A stretch of 64,000 nucleotides of DNA from Terriglobales bacterium (GTDB taxonomy: Bacteria > Acidobacteriota > Terriglobia > Terriglobales > Acidobacteriaceae). The notes beneath the pieces are model-generated. The model was not told the DNA's origin and did not search any database. It saw only the letters and a program-made list of their open reading frames with translations. Position 1 is the stretch's first letter, and the number at the start of each line of letters is the position of its first letter. Of this stretch, positions 10,334-23,198 are shown in pieces. The position numbers and the translations under genes were made by a program. The stretch is taken from the NCBI GenBank assembly GCA_025980765.1, contig JAICXB010000007.1, positions 1 through 64,000 of the forward strand, read 5' to 3'.

Positions 10334-10335
10334 AG

Positions 10336-10435
10336 CGAATCGGGTGATCGGGCCATCGGATCATCGGATTAAGTAATTTCGGATTTGCGATTCGTGGTTT
10401 AGATCACCCGATGACCCGATCACCCGATCTGCTGG
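10336..10435. repeat. Octamer-phased inverted repeat between ADOP 2 and 3
   Basis: AATCGGGTGATCGGGCCATCGGATCATCGGATTAAG ... TAGATCACCCGATGACCCGATCACCCGATCTG. Confidence 0.85.
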
Positions 10436-10448
10436 AATCGAGGTTTCA

Positions 10449-12881
10449 TTGGAAGCCGTCTATCAAGATCTTCGCTATGCACTTCGCGGCCTAGCCAAGA
10501 CTCCCGGCTTTGCCGCTGTCGCGCTGCTCACGCTGGCGCTGGGAATTGGCGCGAACACTGCGATCTTCAGTGTGGTCGATGCGGTTCTGCTGCGAGCCCT
10601 TCCCTACGCCCAGCCTGATCGTCTGGTTGTCATCCTGCACGATGGGTACAATCCCGTCGCTCCCGGCAATTTTCTCGATTGGCAGCGGCAGAACCATGTC
10701 TTTGAACGCATGGGCGCCGCTGAGGCCTGGTCGGGAAACCTGACCAGCGCCGATAGACCCGAAGAAATCCCGGGCATGCGCCTGACGGCCGATATGCTTC
10801 CACTGCTCGGGGTGCGGCCTATTTTGGGACGCGGTTTTCTGCCGGAAGAAAATCAGGATGGGAAAGATCACGAGGTGGTGCTGAGCTATGGCTTCTGGCA
10901 GCAGCGCTTCGGCGGCAGCCGTAACGTGATCGACCGTATCGTCTCCTTCGATGGAGAGGACTACACCGTCATAGGGGTCATGCCGCGAAGCTTTCGCTTC
11001 GCTCCATTTTGGGACACAAAAGCCGCGGTTTGGATTCCGCTTCCGCTGGGCAGCCGCGCCACCAGCCGCACTGGCAGCACGTTGCGCGTCTTTGCCCGAC
11101 TTAAACCCGGGACCACATTCACTGCAGCCCGCGCAGAAATGGCGACGATCGCCGCCCGGCTGGAACAGCAATTCCCAGGAACCAACCGCAATGTAACCGT
11201 GCTTCCACTCAAGGAGAAAGTCGTGGGCGACGTGCGGCCGGCGCTGCTCGTCCTGCTTGGCGCAGTCGGCTTCGTGCTGCTGATCGCCTGCGTGAACGTG
11301 GCGCACATGCTGCTGGCGCGTGCAGCCGCGCGCCAACGTGAGATCGCGATTCGCACCGCGCTGGGCGCGAGCCGCGGACGTCTGGTGCGGCAACTGCTCA
11401 CGGAAAGCACCTTGCTCGCACTCGCCGGCGGCGCGTTGGGGCTGCTGCTCGCCTATTGGAGCACGCGCGCGCTGGTCGCTTTGTCGCCTGAGGACCTTTC
11501 TCGATTCGCCCGGCCTGAAGTCAATGGCGCTGTTTTAGTGTTTGCGCTAGGAATTTCTCTACTTACCGGAATCGCCTTTGGATTGGCGCCGGCGATGCAG
11601 TCCTCGGTGGCGAGTCTGGCAGACGCGCTCAAAGAGAGTGGCCGCGGGCTGGGCGATAGCGCACATCGCTCCCGCCTGCGCGCGCTGCTGGTCATCTCCC
11701 AATTCGGCTTTGCCGTCGTGCTGCTGGCCGGGGCCGGGCTGATGATTCGGACCTTCATCGCTCTCGAACGCATCGATCCCGGCTTCAATCCTGAGCATGT
11801 GGTCAGTATGGTGGTTTCCCTCGCTGGCTCGCACACTGCGCCGGGGCAAAATAGGACCTCTTTCTTTGAGACTGCGCTGGAACAGATCCGTTCCATTCCG
11901 GGAGTGCAGGCGGCAGGAGCGATCAATCATCTGCCGCTGGCCGGCGATACCTGGGGGGAGTCGTTCGCCATTGAAGGCCGCCCGCTGCCGGCGCCGGGAG
12001 ATTTCCCGCATGCCGTCTATCGCGTCGTCCTTCCCGGCTACTTCCACACCATGAACATCCCGCTGCTCGCAGGACGCGACATCATGCTGCCGGACAACGA
12101 GCACGCGCCGTCCGTGGTTGTGGTGAATGAGTATTTTGCCCGCCATTACTGGCCGGACGAGAGCGCGATTGGCAAGCGCATCACCTTCGATGATCCCAGC
12201 CAGGGCCACGCCTCGTGGATGACTGTCATGGGCGTCATCAAGAACGTCGTGCGCAGTGACTGGGCCGCCCCGCCCGAGCCGGAGGTCTACCTTTCGTATC
12301 TGCAGAGCCCCAACTACGTCGACAGTCCCTCCCCGCACTTCGCCTATATGACGATTGTGGCGCGCACACACTGCGAGGTAAACGCGCAGATTGCGGGTAT
12401 CGAGGACGCCATCCGGCGCGTGGATAAGAGCGTAACCATTTCCGAAATCGAGAGTATGGAGGATGTGGTATCCGACGCCAACGCGCAGCCGCGCTTCTAC
12501 CTGGTGCTGCTGGCCGGCTTTGCCGCGATCGCGCTGGCACTCGCCGCTGTGGGGATTTACGGCGTGATGAGCCATTCGGTCTCGCGGCGCACGCACGAAA
12601 TGGCGGTGCGCATCGCGCTCGGAGCGCGACAGTCGGACGTGCTGCGGCTGGTAATCGGCGAAAGCATGGCATTGGCGCTAATCGGCGGAGCTGTAGGCGT
12701 GGCCGGCGCGCTCGCACTGACTCCGCTGATGTCTCGCCTGCTGTATGGAGTTCGCGCCGCCGATCCGCTGACGTTCGCGCTGGCCGCCGGGCTGTTGTGC
12801 GCGGTCGCGCTGCTCGCTAGCTATTTGCCCGCCCGACGCGCGACAAAGGTGGAACCGGTGGTGGCGCTGAGATATGAGTAA
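10449..12881 (+). CDS. ADOP-family ABC permease, copy 3 (TTG start)
   Basis: (M)[48 protein letters not shown]-terminal [18 protein letters not shown]. Confidence 0.92.
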   Translation: MEAVYQDLRYALRGLAKTPGFAAVALLTLALGIGANTAIFSVVDAVLLRALPYAQPDRLVVILHDGYNPVAPGNFLDWQRQNHVFERMGAAEAWSGNLTSADRPEEIPGMRLTADMLPLLGVRPILGRGFLPEENQDGKDHEVVLSYGFWQQRFGGSRNVIDRIVSFDGEDYTVIGVMPRSFRFAPFWDTKAAVWIPLPLGSRATSRTGSTLRVFARLKPGTTFTAARAEMATIAARLEQQFPGTNRNVTVLPLKEKVVGDVRPALLVLLGAVGFVLLIACVNVAHMLLARAAARQREIAIRTALGASRGRLVRQLLTESTLLALAGGALGLLLAYWSTRALVALSPEDLSRFARPEVNGAVLVFALGISLLTGIAFGLAPAMQSSVASLADALKESGRGLGDSAHRSRLRALLVISQFGFAVVLLAGAGLMIRTFIALERIDPGFNPEHVVSMVVSLAGSHTAPGQNRTSFFETALEQIRSIPGVQAAGAINHLPLAGDTWGESFAIEGRPLPAPGDFPHAVYRVVLPGYFHTMNIPLLAGRDIMLPDNEHAPSVVVVNEYFARHYWPDESAIGKRITFDDPSQGHASWMTVMGVIKNVVRSDWAAPPEPEVYLSYLQSPNYVDSPSPHFAYMTIVARTHCEVNAQIAGIEDAIRRVDKSVTISEIESMEDVVSDANAQPRFYLVLLAGFAAIALALAAVGIYGVMSHSVSRRTHEMAVRIALGARQSDVLRLVIGESMALALIGGAVGVAGALALTPLMSRLLYGVRAADPLTFALAAGLLCAVALLASYLPARRATKVEPVVALRYE

Positions 12882-12885
12882 CTCC

Positions 12886-12965
12886 CATTCCAAAGCGCAG
12901 CGAGGAATCGCGATGGACGGATCGCCTCGTTGGAATAGGGATTTCTCGCTGCGCTCGGAATCGAT
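12886..12965. repeat. ATTCC-AGCGCAGCGAG-type inverted repeat between ADOP 3 and 4
   Basis: ATTCCAAAGCGCAGCGAGGAATCGCG ... GGGATTTCTCGCTGCGCTCGGAATCG. Confidence 0.7.
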
Positions 12966-15368
<2,403 letters not shown>

Positions 15369-15369
15369 G

Positions 15370-15455
15370 GAAATCGGGTGATTGCGTGATCGGGTGATCG
15401 GGTGATTTGAAAACCAATCGCGAAATCACGAAATCGCGAAATCATCCGATCCAGA
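15370..15455. repeat. Octamer-phased inverted repeat between ADOP 4 and 5
   Basis: AAATCGGGTGATTGCGTGATCGGGTGATCGGGTGATTTG ... AATCGCGAAATCACGAAATCGCGAAATCATCCGATCC. Confidence 0.8.
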
Positions 15456-15470
15456 ACGGTTCGAGGGAAC

Positions 15471-17939
15471 ATGGAAACTCTTTATCAGGACTTTCGCTAC
15501 GGGCTGCGCACGCTGCGCGCCAATCCCGGCTTCACGCTGGTCGCGGTGCTTGCCCTCACGCTGGGCATCGGCGCCAATGCGGCCATGTTCACCATTGTGA
15601 ATGCCGTGTTGCTGCGGCCGCTTCCTTATCCGCAGTCGGATCGGCTGGTGTATTTGCGGGAAGCCTTCAAGAAGGAGCCCGGGATGTCATTCTCTTATCC
15701 CGAGTTCCAGGATTATCACAACCTCAACCATGTATTTCAGGGCATGGCGGCAGTGCAGGGGAATGCGTTCAACCTCACCGGCGTGACAACGCCGGAGCAG
15801 TTGGACGGGCGCAGCATCACGCAGGAGTTCCTGGGAACCCTGCGGGTGCGTCCCATCTTGGGACGCGACTTCGCTCCGCAGGACGACCGGCCAGGGGCCT
15901 CGCCTACCGCTATCCTCAGCTATGGACTGTGGCAGCGTCGGTTCGGAGGCGATGCGCAGATTCTCGGCAAATCCCTCACCCTCGACGGGCAGGACTACAC
16001 CGTGATTGGGGTATTGCCTAAAGACTTCAGCTATCGCGATGCTCAACCCGACATCTTTGTCCCTCTCGGCCTCCGTGCCGGCGAGGAGTGGGCGCATATT
16101 CGCACCGAACACAATGGCATCTATTGCGTCGCCCGCCTGAAGCCCGGGGTAACGCTACAGCAGGCGCAAGCCGACCTCGACGCGATCGCCGCTTCATTGG
16201 CGCGGCAATATCCCGTGACCAACACGAATGTTTCATTGAACGCTCTTCTGTTGCGCGAGCGAACTGTCGCAGGCACGCGGCCGACATTGCTCTTGCTGTT
16301 GGGCGCGGTGGTGTGCGTGCTGCTGATTGCCTGTGCCAACGTCGCCAACCTGTTGCTGACGCGGGCCACGGTGCGCGAGCGCGAGCTGGCGATCCGCTCG
16401 GCGCTGGGCGCAGGCAGAGTCCGGCTGATCCGACAACTGCTTACGGAAAGCATGGTGCTGGCGCTCCTGGGAGGAGGGTTGGGAATCCTGTTGGCGACTT
16501 GGGCGATCCACATTCTGGTCGCCGCGGCTCCCGATGCGCTGCCGCGCGTGCACGAAATACATCTCGACGGCACCGTGCTGGCGTTCACTGCCGGAATCTC
16601 GATCTTCACCGGCATTGTTTTCGGCATCATGCCCGCCCTGCACGGCAGCGCGTATAGCGCGATCGAATCTCTCAAGCAAGGCATCACCAGCTCGGCGGCA
16701 GGACAGCGCAAGAAGCTGCGCGGGTCACTGGTAATTGCCGAAGTAGCGCTCTCTCTGGTGCTGCTGGTTGGCGCCGGACTGCTCATTCACAGTTTTGCCC
16801 GGGTATTGGAGGTCGATCCCGGATTCAACTCGCGCAGCGTGCTCACCGCCGTGGTCGCATTTCCCGAAAAGGGAAAGCCCGATCCGGTGAAGGTAGAGGC
16901 ATTTTTCAATGAGGTGTACCGGAATTTGCAATCGCAGCCCGGGGTGGAGCACGCCGGCGCGGCCACGCCGCTGCCGCTGAGCGGCAATGAATGGGACACC
17001 GGCTACCGCATCGAAGGCCGTCCAGCGCCGCTGCCGGGCGAGGGCGTCAATACGCGGATTTACCACGTAAGCGCCGATTACCTCGCTACCATGCGAATCC
17101 CCATTCTGAAAGGACGAGGCTTCCTCGAATCTGACATCGACGGCAGCCTTCCCGTGGCGATCGTCAGCCGTGAATTCGTGAAACGCAACTTTCCTGATGA
17201 GGACCCGATTGGACACAAAGTGCGGCTGGGTGCGCCGCAGGACCTCTCCAGTCCAGATGAAACGAAGTACCCGTGGCTGACCATTGTGGGAGTCGTCGGA
17301 GACGTCAAGCACGACAGCCTCGACAGCCAGACGCCAATCGAACTCTACCAGCCGTACACCCAGCACTACGGTGGAAATACCCAGAGCTACCGCTACCTTG
17401 TAGTTCGCGGATCCAGCGACAACCCGCTGGCGCTGGCGCCAGCGATGCGCAATGCGGTGCGACAAGCCAGTCCTGATGTACCGATTGCCTCGATCGAGAG
17501 CATGGACCAGTTGGTCTCAGACTCTCTCGGTTCGCGCAAGATGTCGATGTCGCTGCTGATGACCTTCGCCGCCCTGGCATTGACGCTGGCGCTGATCGGT
17601 ATCTACGGCGTGATCTCGTATTCCGTAACGCAACGCACGCGGGAGATCGGCATCCGCATGGCCCTCGGCGCACGGCAGCGTGAGGTGCTCGCGTTGATTC
17701 TCCGTCAGGCCTTCAGGTTGGTCGCGATTGGACTGGGAATTGGCATTGTGTTGGCGTTGGGACTGAGCTTCACCATGTCGCGCTTTCTAGACGCTCAGCT
17801 GTTTGGCATCAAGGCCACCGATCCGCTGACATTCATTTCCATCGCGGTGTTGTTGTCAATTGCGGCCTTGGCGGCCAGCGGAATTCCCGCGCGCCGCGCC
17901 AGCAAGGTGAACCCGGTGGTGGCGTTGAGACACGAATAA
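15471..17939 (+). CDS. ADOP-family ABC permease, copy 5
   Basis: [49 protein letters not shown]-terminal IPARRASKVNPVVALRHE. Confidence 0.92.
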   Translation: METLYQDFRYGLRTLRANPGFTLVAVLALTLGIGANAAMFTIVNAVLLRPLPYPQSDRLVYLREAFKKEPGMSFSYPEFQDYHNLNHVFQGMAAVQGNAFNLTGVTTPEQLDGRSITQEFLGTLRVRPILGRDFAPQDDRPGASPTAILSYGLWQRRFGGDAQILGKSLTLDGQDYTVIGVLPKDFSYRDAQPDIFVPLGLRAGEEWAHIRTEHNGIYCVARLKPGVTLQQAQADLDAIAASLARQYPVTNTNVSLNALLLRERTVAGTRPTLLLLLGAVVCVLLIACANVANLLLTRATVRERELAIRSALGAGRVRLIRQLLTESMVLALLGGGLGILLATWAIHILVAAAPDALPRVHEIHLDGTVLAFTAGISIFTGIVFGIMPALHGSAYSAIESLKQGITSSAAGQRKKLRGSLVIAEVALSLVLLVGAGLLIHSFARVLEVDPGFNSRSVLTAVVAFPEKGKPDPVKVEAFFNEVYRNLQSQPGVEHAGAATPLPLSGNEWDTGYRIEGRPAPLPGEGVNTRIYHVSADYLATMRIPILKGRGFLESDIDGSLPVAIVSREFVKRNFPDEDPIGHKVRLGAPQDLSSPDETKYPWLTIVGVVGDVKHDSLDSQTPIELYQPYTQHYGGNTQSYRYLVVRGSSDNPLALAPAMRNAVRQASPDVPIASIESMDQLVSDSLGSRKMSMSLLMTFAALALTLALIGIYGVISYSVTQRTREIGIRMALGARQREVLALILRQAFRLVAIGLGIGIVLALGLSFTMSRFLDAQLFGIKATDPLTFISIAVLLSIAALAASGIPARRASKVNPVVALRHE

Positions 17940-17941
17940 AG

Positions 17942-18036
17942 CAATCGGGTGATCGGGCCATCGGGTCATCGGGCGAAGTAGCCTTCGGCTCTAGAAGATC
18001 ATCCGATGACCCGATCACCCGATGGCCCGATTCGGA
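17942..18036. repeat. Octamer-phased inverted repeat between ADOP 5 and 6
   Basis: AATCGGGTGATCGGGCCATCGGGTCATCGGGCGAAGTAGCC ... AGATCATCCGATGACCCGATCACCCGATGGCCCGATTCGG. Confidence 0.85.
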
Positions 18037-18043
18037 ATGGACA

Positions 18044-20480
18044 ATGGAAACTCTTCTTCAAGACCTACGCTACACAATTCGCATGATGGTCAAGGCTCCG
18101 GGCTTCACTGCTGTTGCCGTGCTGACGCTGGCTTTGGGCATTGGAGCGAACACAGCGATCTTCAGCGTGGTCCACGCACTGTTGTTGCAGCCCTTGCCCT
18201 ACGGTGATGCCGATCGCCTGGTGCGAATCTATGACGCAAATCAGGAGCGCGGTGTGCAGCGCGGAGTTTTCTCACCGCAGGATTTGGATGATCTCAGGAG
18301 CTCGCAGAGCGCCTATCAAGACATCGCGGAGTTTTCGTATTTTCCCGGAAATTCCGGCGGGACGCTGATCGGAGTAGGCCAGCCGCAGTACCTATCCGCG
18401 GCAAACGTTTCCGGCAACTTCTTTTCCACGCTCCAAGCCAGTGCCGCTTTGGGCCGAGCGCTGCTTCCGCGCGACGACGTCAAGGGCCAGGGCCTCGAGA
18501 TCGTCTTGTCTTACGGATTTTGGCAACGGCAGTTTGGCGGCGATCGGAATGTGATTGGCCGCACAGTGACCATCGATAGCCTCACATCCGGCCGCACCGG
18601 CTTCACCATTGTGGGCGTCATGCCGTCTTCCTTCCAATATCCCTCAGCGGAAGTCGAAGCGTGGGCGCCGCTCTCGATTGTGACGGACGACATGGTTCCT
18701 CACCAGCGGGGCATCCGCTGGATGAGCGCGATCGGCCGGCTGAAGCCGGGTATCTCCATCGAGCAGGCCCAGACAGATACTTCGCTGCACATAAAACAAC
18801 TGGAGAATGCCTACCCCACGACTAACGCGGGCTGGGGATCGGCAACCGTGATTTCTTTGCGTGACTCCATTGTCGGCAACGTGCGTCCGGCGCTGCTGGT
18901 TCTTTTCGGCGTGGTGGCACTGGTGATGCTGATTGCCTGCGCGAATATCGCCAACCTGCTGCTCGCGCGTGGCACCTCTCGCACCCGGGAAATTGCCGTT
19001 CGCAGCGCCTTCGGGGCCGAGCGCCGGCGCCTGATCCGGCAGTTGCTCACGGAGAGCCTGCTGATGGCGTTGCTGGGCAGCGCGGTTGGGCTGCTGCTGG
19101 CCTTTGCAATGTTGCGCGGACTTTTGGCATTGAGCGCCGGTACGATTCCCAATTCGGAAGCGATCGGCATCGAGCCGCTCGCGGTCCTCTTCTGCCTCGG
19201 CGCAGCATTGGTGGTGTGGCCGCTGTTTGCGCTGTTGCCTGCGTGGAAGTCTTCGTCCACAAACATCGTGGATGCGCTGAAGGAAGGAGCCCGCGGCGCG
19301 AGTTCCGGACCACAACGCACAGGCATGCGCGAGATGCTGGTGATTGGCGAGATTGCAATGGCAGCAATGTTGCTGGTCGGCTCCGGCCTGCTGCTGAACA
19401 GTTTGTGGCGACTCGTCCACGTCGATCCCGGATTCAACGCCGCCCGCGTGCTCAGCCTGCATCTCACCGTGCCGGCGGAGATGTTTAATAAGGAAGGGCA
19501 GGATGAGCAGTATCGCAATGAAATCATCGACAGCGTCGCCAGGGTCCCGGGCGTGCTTGCCGTTGGCGGCAGCAAGACGGTGCCCCTCAACGGAAGCGGC
19601 GAACCCTACGAGTTTGGGCTGACGCCGTTCTCAGAACGCGGGCCGATCCGTCCGAGCGCGGGCGTTTACATCGTTACGCCCGGATATTTTCAAGCGCTGC
19701 AGATTCCGCTGAAGTCGGGCAGGACCTTCACGCGAGCAGATGATCAGGGGGACCGGCGCCTGCTCGTTGTAAGTCAAAGCATGGCGCGGAAGATCTGGGG
19801 ACACGAGGATGCTGTCGGCAAAACACTTTATGTAGGGACGAAGGCTGCTGAAGTGATTGGAGTCGTCGGCGACGTCCACAATGAGGCGCTGAGCGCTGAA
19901 GCCCGCGATACGATTTATATGCCCACGCGCCTTGCTCCTCGCTCGCTTCAATCTTTTCATCCGCACCAATGGCGATCCCTTGCGTTCGGTAAACGCGATT
20001 CGCGAAGCCATTTGGTCGGTGGACAAAGACCAGGCCGTTTCCGATATTGCGACCATGCAGCAGGTCGTCTCAGAACATGTTGCGCAACCCCGTTTCTTCA
20101 CGATCCTGCTGAGCGTGTTTGGAGCGCTGGCAATCACGCTCGCGGCGATCGGCGCTTACGGGGTGATCTCGTATTCGGTCCGGGAGCGCACGCAGGAATT
20201 CGGCATTCGCATGGCGCTCGGCGCAGATCGCGGCCAGGTGTTAGGCCTGGTGCTCAAACGCGCGATGGGATTGGTCGCGATCGGTTTGGGCTTCGGACTG
20301 ATCGGCGCGTGGATCACTACACGATTCCTCAGCACACTGCTGTTCGGAGTGAAGCCGATGGATCTGGCGACGTTCGCAGCTGCTTCGATTTTGCTTTTGA
20401 TAATCGCGCTACTGGCAAGTTACGTTCCCGCGCGCTGGGCAACCAAGGTGGAGCCTGCGGTGGCGCTGAGAAATGAATGA
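18044..20480 (+). pseudogene. ADOP-family ABC permease, copy 6, apparent frameshift near 19920-19950
   Basis: ORF 18044..20476 has ADOP sequence up to ...EALSAEARDTIYMP and then becomes non-homologous. The ADOP reading continues in another frame, ORF 19932..20480 (LARFNLFIRTNGDPLRSVNAIREAIWSVDKDQAVSDIATMQQVV...VPARWATKVEPAVALRNE). Confidence 0.85.
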
Positions 20481-20483
20481 AGA

Positions 20484-20578
20484 CATCGGGTGATCGGGCC
20501 ATCGGGTCATCTGGCGAAGTGATTGTGGACTTCGCTTTTACATCACCCGATGACCCGATCACCCGATGGCCCGATCCG
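20484..20578. repeat. Octamer-phased inverted repeat between ADOP 6 and 7
   Basis: CATCGGGTGATCGGGCCATCGGGTCATCTGGCGAAG ... ACATCACCCGATGACCCGATCACCCGATGGCCCGATCC. Confidence 0.85.
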
Positions 20579-20595
20579 GATGTATGGAGGAATGT

Positions 20596-23100
20596 ATGGA
20601 GACTCTCCTTCAAGATCTTCGCTACGCCATTCGCATGCTGACAAAAGCCCGAGGCTTCACCAGCGTAGCCGTCCTGACACTGGCGCTGGGCATTGGCGCC
20701 AATACGGCGATCTTTACGCTGGTGAATGCCCTTCTTTTGAAGTCGCTGCCGATCCAGCATCCGGAGCAACTGGTTGCGTTGGGCGATCCGGCCGCGGTCC
20801 ACGATGCCTGGTCGGGCACTCCGGTCACCGATGAGTTCTCCAATCCTCTGTACCGCGAGCTGCGGGACAACACCAGCGTCTTCTCCGGCATGGCGGCGGT
20901 TGGGTACGGAGACGCAACGGTGGGGAATGCTGAACGGTTGGCCGGATCCGATTCCTCAGGGGAAAAACCAGTGCGACTGGTGAGCGGCAACTACTTTCCT
21001 CTTTTGGGAGTACGGCCGGCTGCGGGGCGGCTCCTTGACGCTCAAGAGGATACGGCACAGCATGCCAATCCGGTGGCGGTCATCAGCTACGACTACTGGA
21101 AGAACACATATGCGCTTTCACCCTCGATCATCGGTAAGGAGCTGCGGCTCAACGGATCTCCATTCACCATTATCGGCGTGACGCCGCCGGGATTTTTCGG
21201 TGACATCGTCGGAGAGCAGATCGATTTTTATGTGCCGCTCACCATGCAGATGGAGATTATTCGCGGTCGCGATCGCTACAACGATAAGCACGCCTCGTGG
21301 CTGCTGCTGCTCGCACGGCTCAAGCCTGGTGTGAGCCTCGATCAGGCGCGCGCGAACGTGAACCTCGCCTTCAAACAGATCATCAGCGGCGATTTCAGTG
21401 CGGGTCTGGAATCGACGGACATCGCCGATCTGCAAAAAGCCAGCATCAACGTGACCTCGGCCGCCGGTGGACTATCTGCTCTGCGCAGCGACTATCGCCG
21501 CCCGTTGCTGGTGGTAATGGGAATTGTCGGACTGGTGTTGCTCATTGCCTGCGTGAATGTTGCCAACCTTCTCCTGGCACGTGCCTCCGGGCGCAGAAAA
21601 GAAATGGCGGTGAGGCTGGCGATCGGCGCTGCCCGCAACCGCATCGTTCGACAATTGCTGACCGAAAGCATCCTGCTTGCCGTCATTGGCGGCGCCGCCG
21701 GCGTGGCTCTGTCGTTCTGGGGCGTGAGCCTGCTGCAGAAGCTCTTTGCATCGCAACTGGTCACCACTCCTGACGCGCGCGTGGTGAGCTTCACCGCCGT
21801 GATTACACTGCTCACCGGAATTCTCTTTGGACTGGTGCCGGCATTGCAATCCACTCAGATCGGAGTGGCGGGTACGCTGAAGGATTCCTCCACTGCAGTT
21901 GGCCAGACGCGCTCGCGCTGGGGATGGGGCAAAGGCCTGGTAACGGCGCAGATCGCGCTCTCTCTGCTGGTGCTGTTTGCGGCGGGACTGCTCACGCGCA
22001 CGCTGCGCAATTTGAAAACCGTGGATACCGGATACGAGCGCGAGCATCTGCTCACCGCGCACCTCTATCCTCCAGCCATCGGCTACACCACTCCGCAGAT
22101 CGCCGAGTTGGGACAGCGATTGCTCGATCGTATTCAGACCTTGCCGGGAGTTCGCGCCGTTTCATTCTCCGGAAACGGGCTGTTCAGCGGAGGCGAATCC
22201 AATCACGACATCGACGTGCCCGGTTTCCAAACAAATGAGCAAGACGGGAAAAACATCGCCAGCGATCTCGTGTCGCCGGGATACTTCAGCACCGTGGGAA
22301 TTCCCATTCTGCGGGGCCGCGGAATCGGCGCGCAGGATACGCCAACCTCGACTCGCGTCGTGGTGATCAACGAGGCGGCCGCCAAATACTTTTTCCCAAA
22401 TCAGGACCCGGTTGGCCGCAGGTTCACACTGACCAATCCAAAGTATCGAAACCAGCCGTTCGAGATTGTCGGAATTGCGGCCAACGCCAAACAGACCGAC
22501 CTATCAAAACCTCCGGCACGGCGCATGTACGAAGCTTTCTTTCAGCGCACCGATCAGAGGTCCGGAATTGTGCTTGAGGTCCGCAGCCTCGGGAAACCCT
22601 CGACGCTGATCGCAAACGTGCGGCAAGCGATCCGCGCGGAGGATCCCAATGTGCCCATTGATTCGATCAATACGGTTGACGCTCTGATCGATGCCTCCAT
22701 CGGCGAACAAATCTCTATTTCGAAGCTGTCGGGATTCTTCGCTATTCTTGGGCTCGCGTTGGCGTCGATTGGGCTGTACGGGTTGATGTCCTACACGGTC
22801 GCCGGTCGCACGCGCGAGCTGGGAGTGCGTATGGCGTTGGGCGCGCAGCGGGACGATGTGCTGCAACTGGTAATGCGGGAAGCTCTGCTGCTGGTCTGCG
22901 CCGGCATTCTGTGCGGAATTCCTGCGGCATTGGCGGGAAGCACCTTGTTGGCCGGCATGCTTTACGGATTGAAATCCACAGATCCGCTGTCGCTCGGAAT
23001 TGTTGCGGTGGTGCTCGCAGGAGTGGCCGCGCTGGCCAGCTACATTCCCGCGCGGCGCGCAACCAAGGTCGATCCTATGGTGGCGCTGAGGTACGAGTAA
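20596..23100 (+). CDS. ADOP-family ABC permease, copy 7
   Basis: Start chosen at [48 protein letters not shown] inside the longer track ORF (20566); C-terminal [18 protein letters not shown]. Confidence 0.92.
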   Translation: METLLQDLRYAIRMLTKARGFTSVAVLTLALGIGANTAIFTLVNALLLKSLPIQHPEQLVALGDPAAVHDAWSGTPVTDEFSNPLYRELRDNTSVFSGMAAVGYGDATVGNAERLAGSDSSGEKPVRLVSGNYFPLLGVRPAAGRLLDAQEDTAQHANPVAVISYDYWKNTYALSPSIIGKELRLNGSPFTIIGVTPPGFFGDIVGEQIDFYVPLTMQMEIIRGRDRYNDKHASWLLLLARLKPGVSLDQARANVNLAFKQIISGDFSAGLESTDIADLQKASINVTSAAGGLSALRSDYRRPLLVVMGIVGLVLLIACVNVANLLLARASGRRKEMAVRLAIGAARNRIVRQLLTESILLAVIGGAAGVALSFWGVSLLQKLFASQLVTTPDARVVSFTAVITLLTGILFGLVPALQSTQIGVAGTLKDSSTAVGQTRSRWGWGKGLVTAQIALSLLVLFAAGLLTRTLRNLKTVDTGYEREHLLTAHLYPPAIGYTTPQIAELGQRLLDRIQTLPGVRAVSFSGNGLFSGGESNHDIDVPGFQTNEQDGKNIASDLVSPGYFSTVGIPILRGRGIGAQDTPTSTRVVVINEAAAKYFFPNQDPVGRRFTLTNPKYRNQPFEIVGIAANAKQTDLSKPPARRMYEAFFQRTDQRSGIVLEVRSLGKPSTLIANVRQAIRAEDPNVPIDSINTVDALIDASIGEQISISKLSGFFAILGLALASIGLYGLMSYTVAGRTRELGVRMALGAQRDDVLQLVMREALLLVCAGILCGIPAALAGSTLLAGMLYGLKSTDPLSLGIVAVVLAGVAALASYIPARRATKVDPMVALRYE

Positions 23101-23102
23101 AT

Positions 23103-23190
23103 CGATCGGGTGATCGGGCCATCGGGCCATCGGATCAAGTAAGTTCAGAATCGCGATTCTTGGTTCAGATCACCCGATGGCCCGATCTGG
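23103..23190. repeat. Octamer-phased inverted repeat between ADOP 7 and 8
   Basis: GATCGGGTGATCGGGCCATCGGGCCATCGGATCAAG ... CAGATCACCCGATGGCCCGATCTGG. Confidence 0.85.
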
Positions 23191-23198
23191 AGATAAAT

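Noticed and set aside
22911-23198. N-terminal extension of ADOP copy 8 in the ORF track
   Set aside because: Overlaps the 3' end of copy 7 and reads through the intergenic repeat. The conserved ADOP N-terminus starts at 23199.
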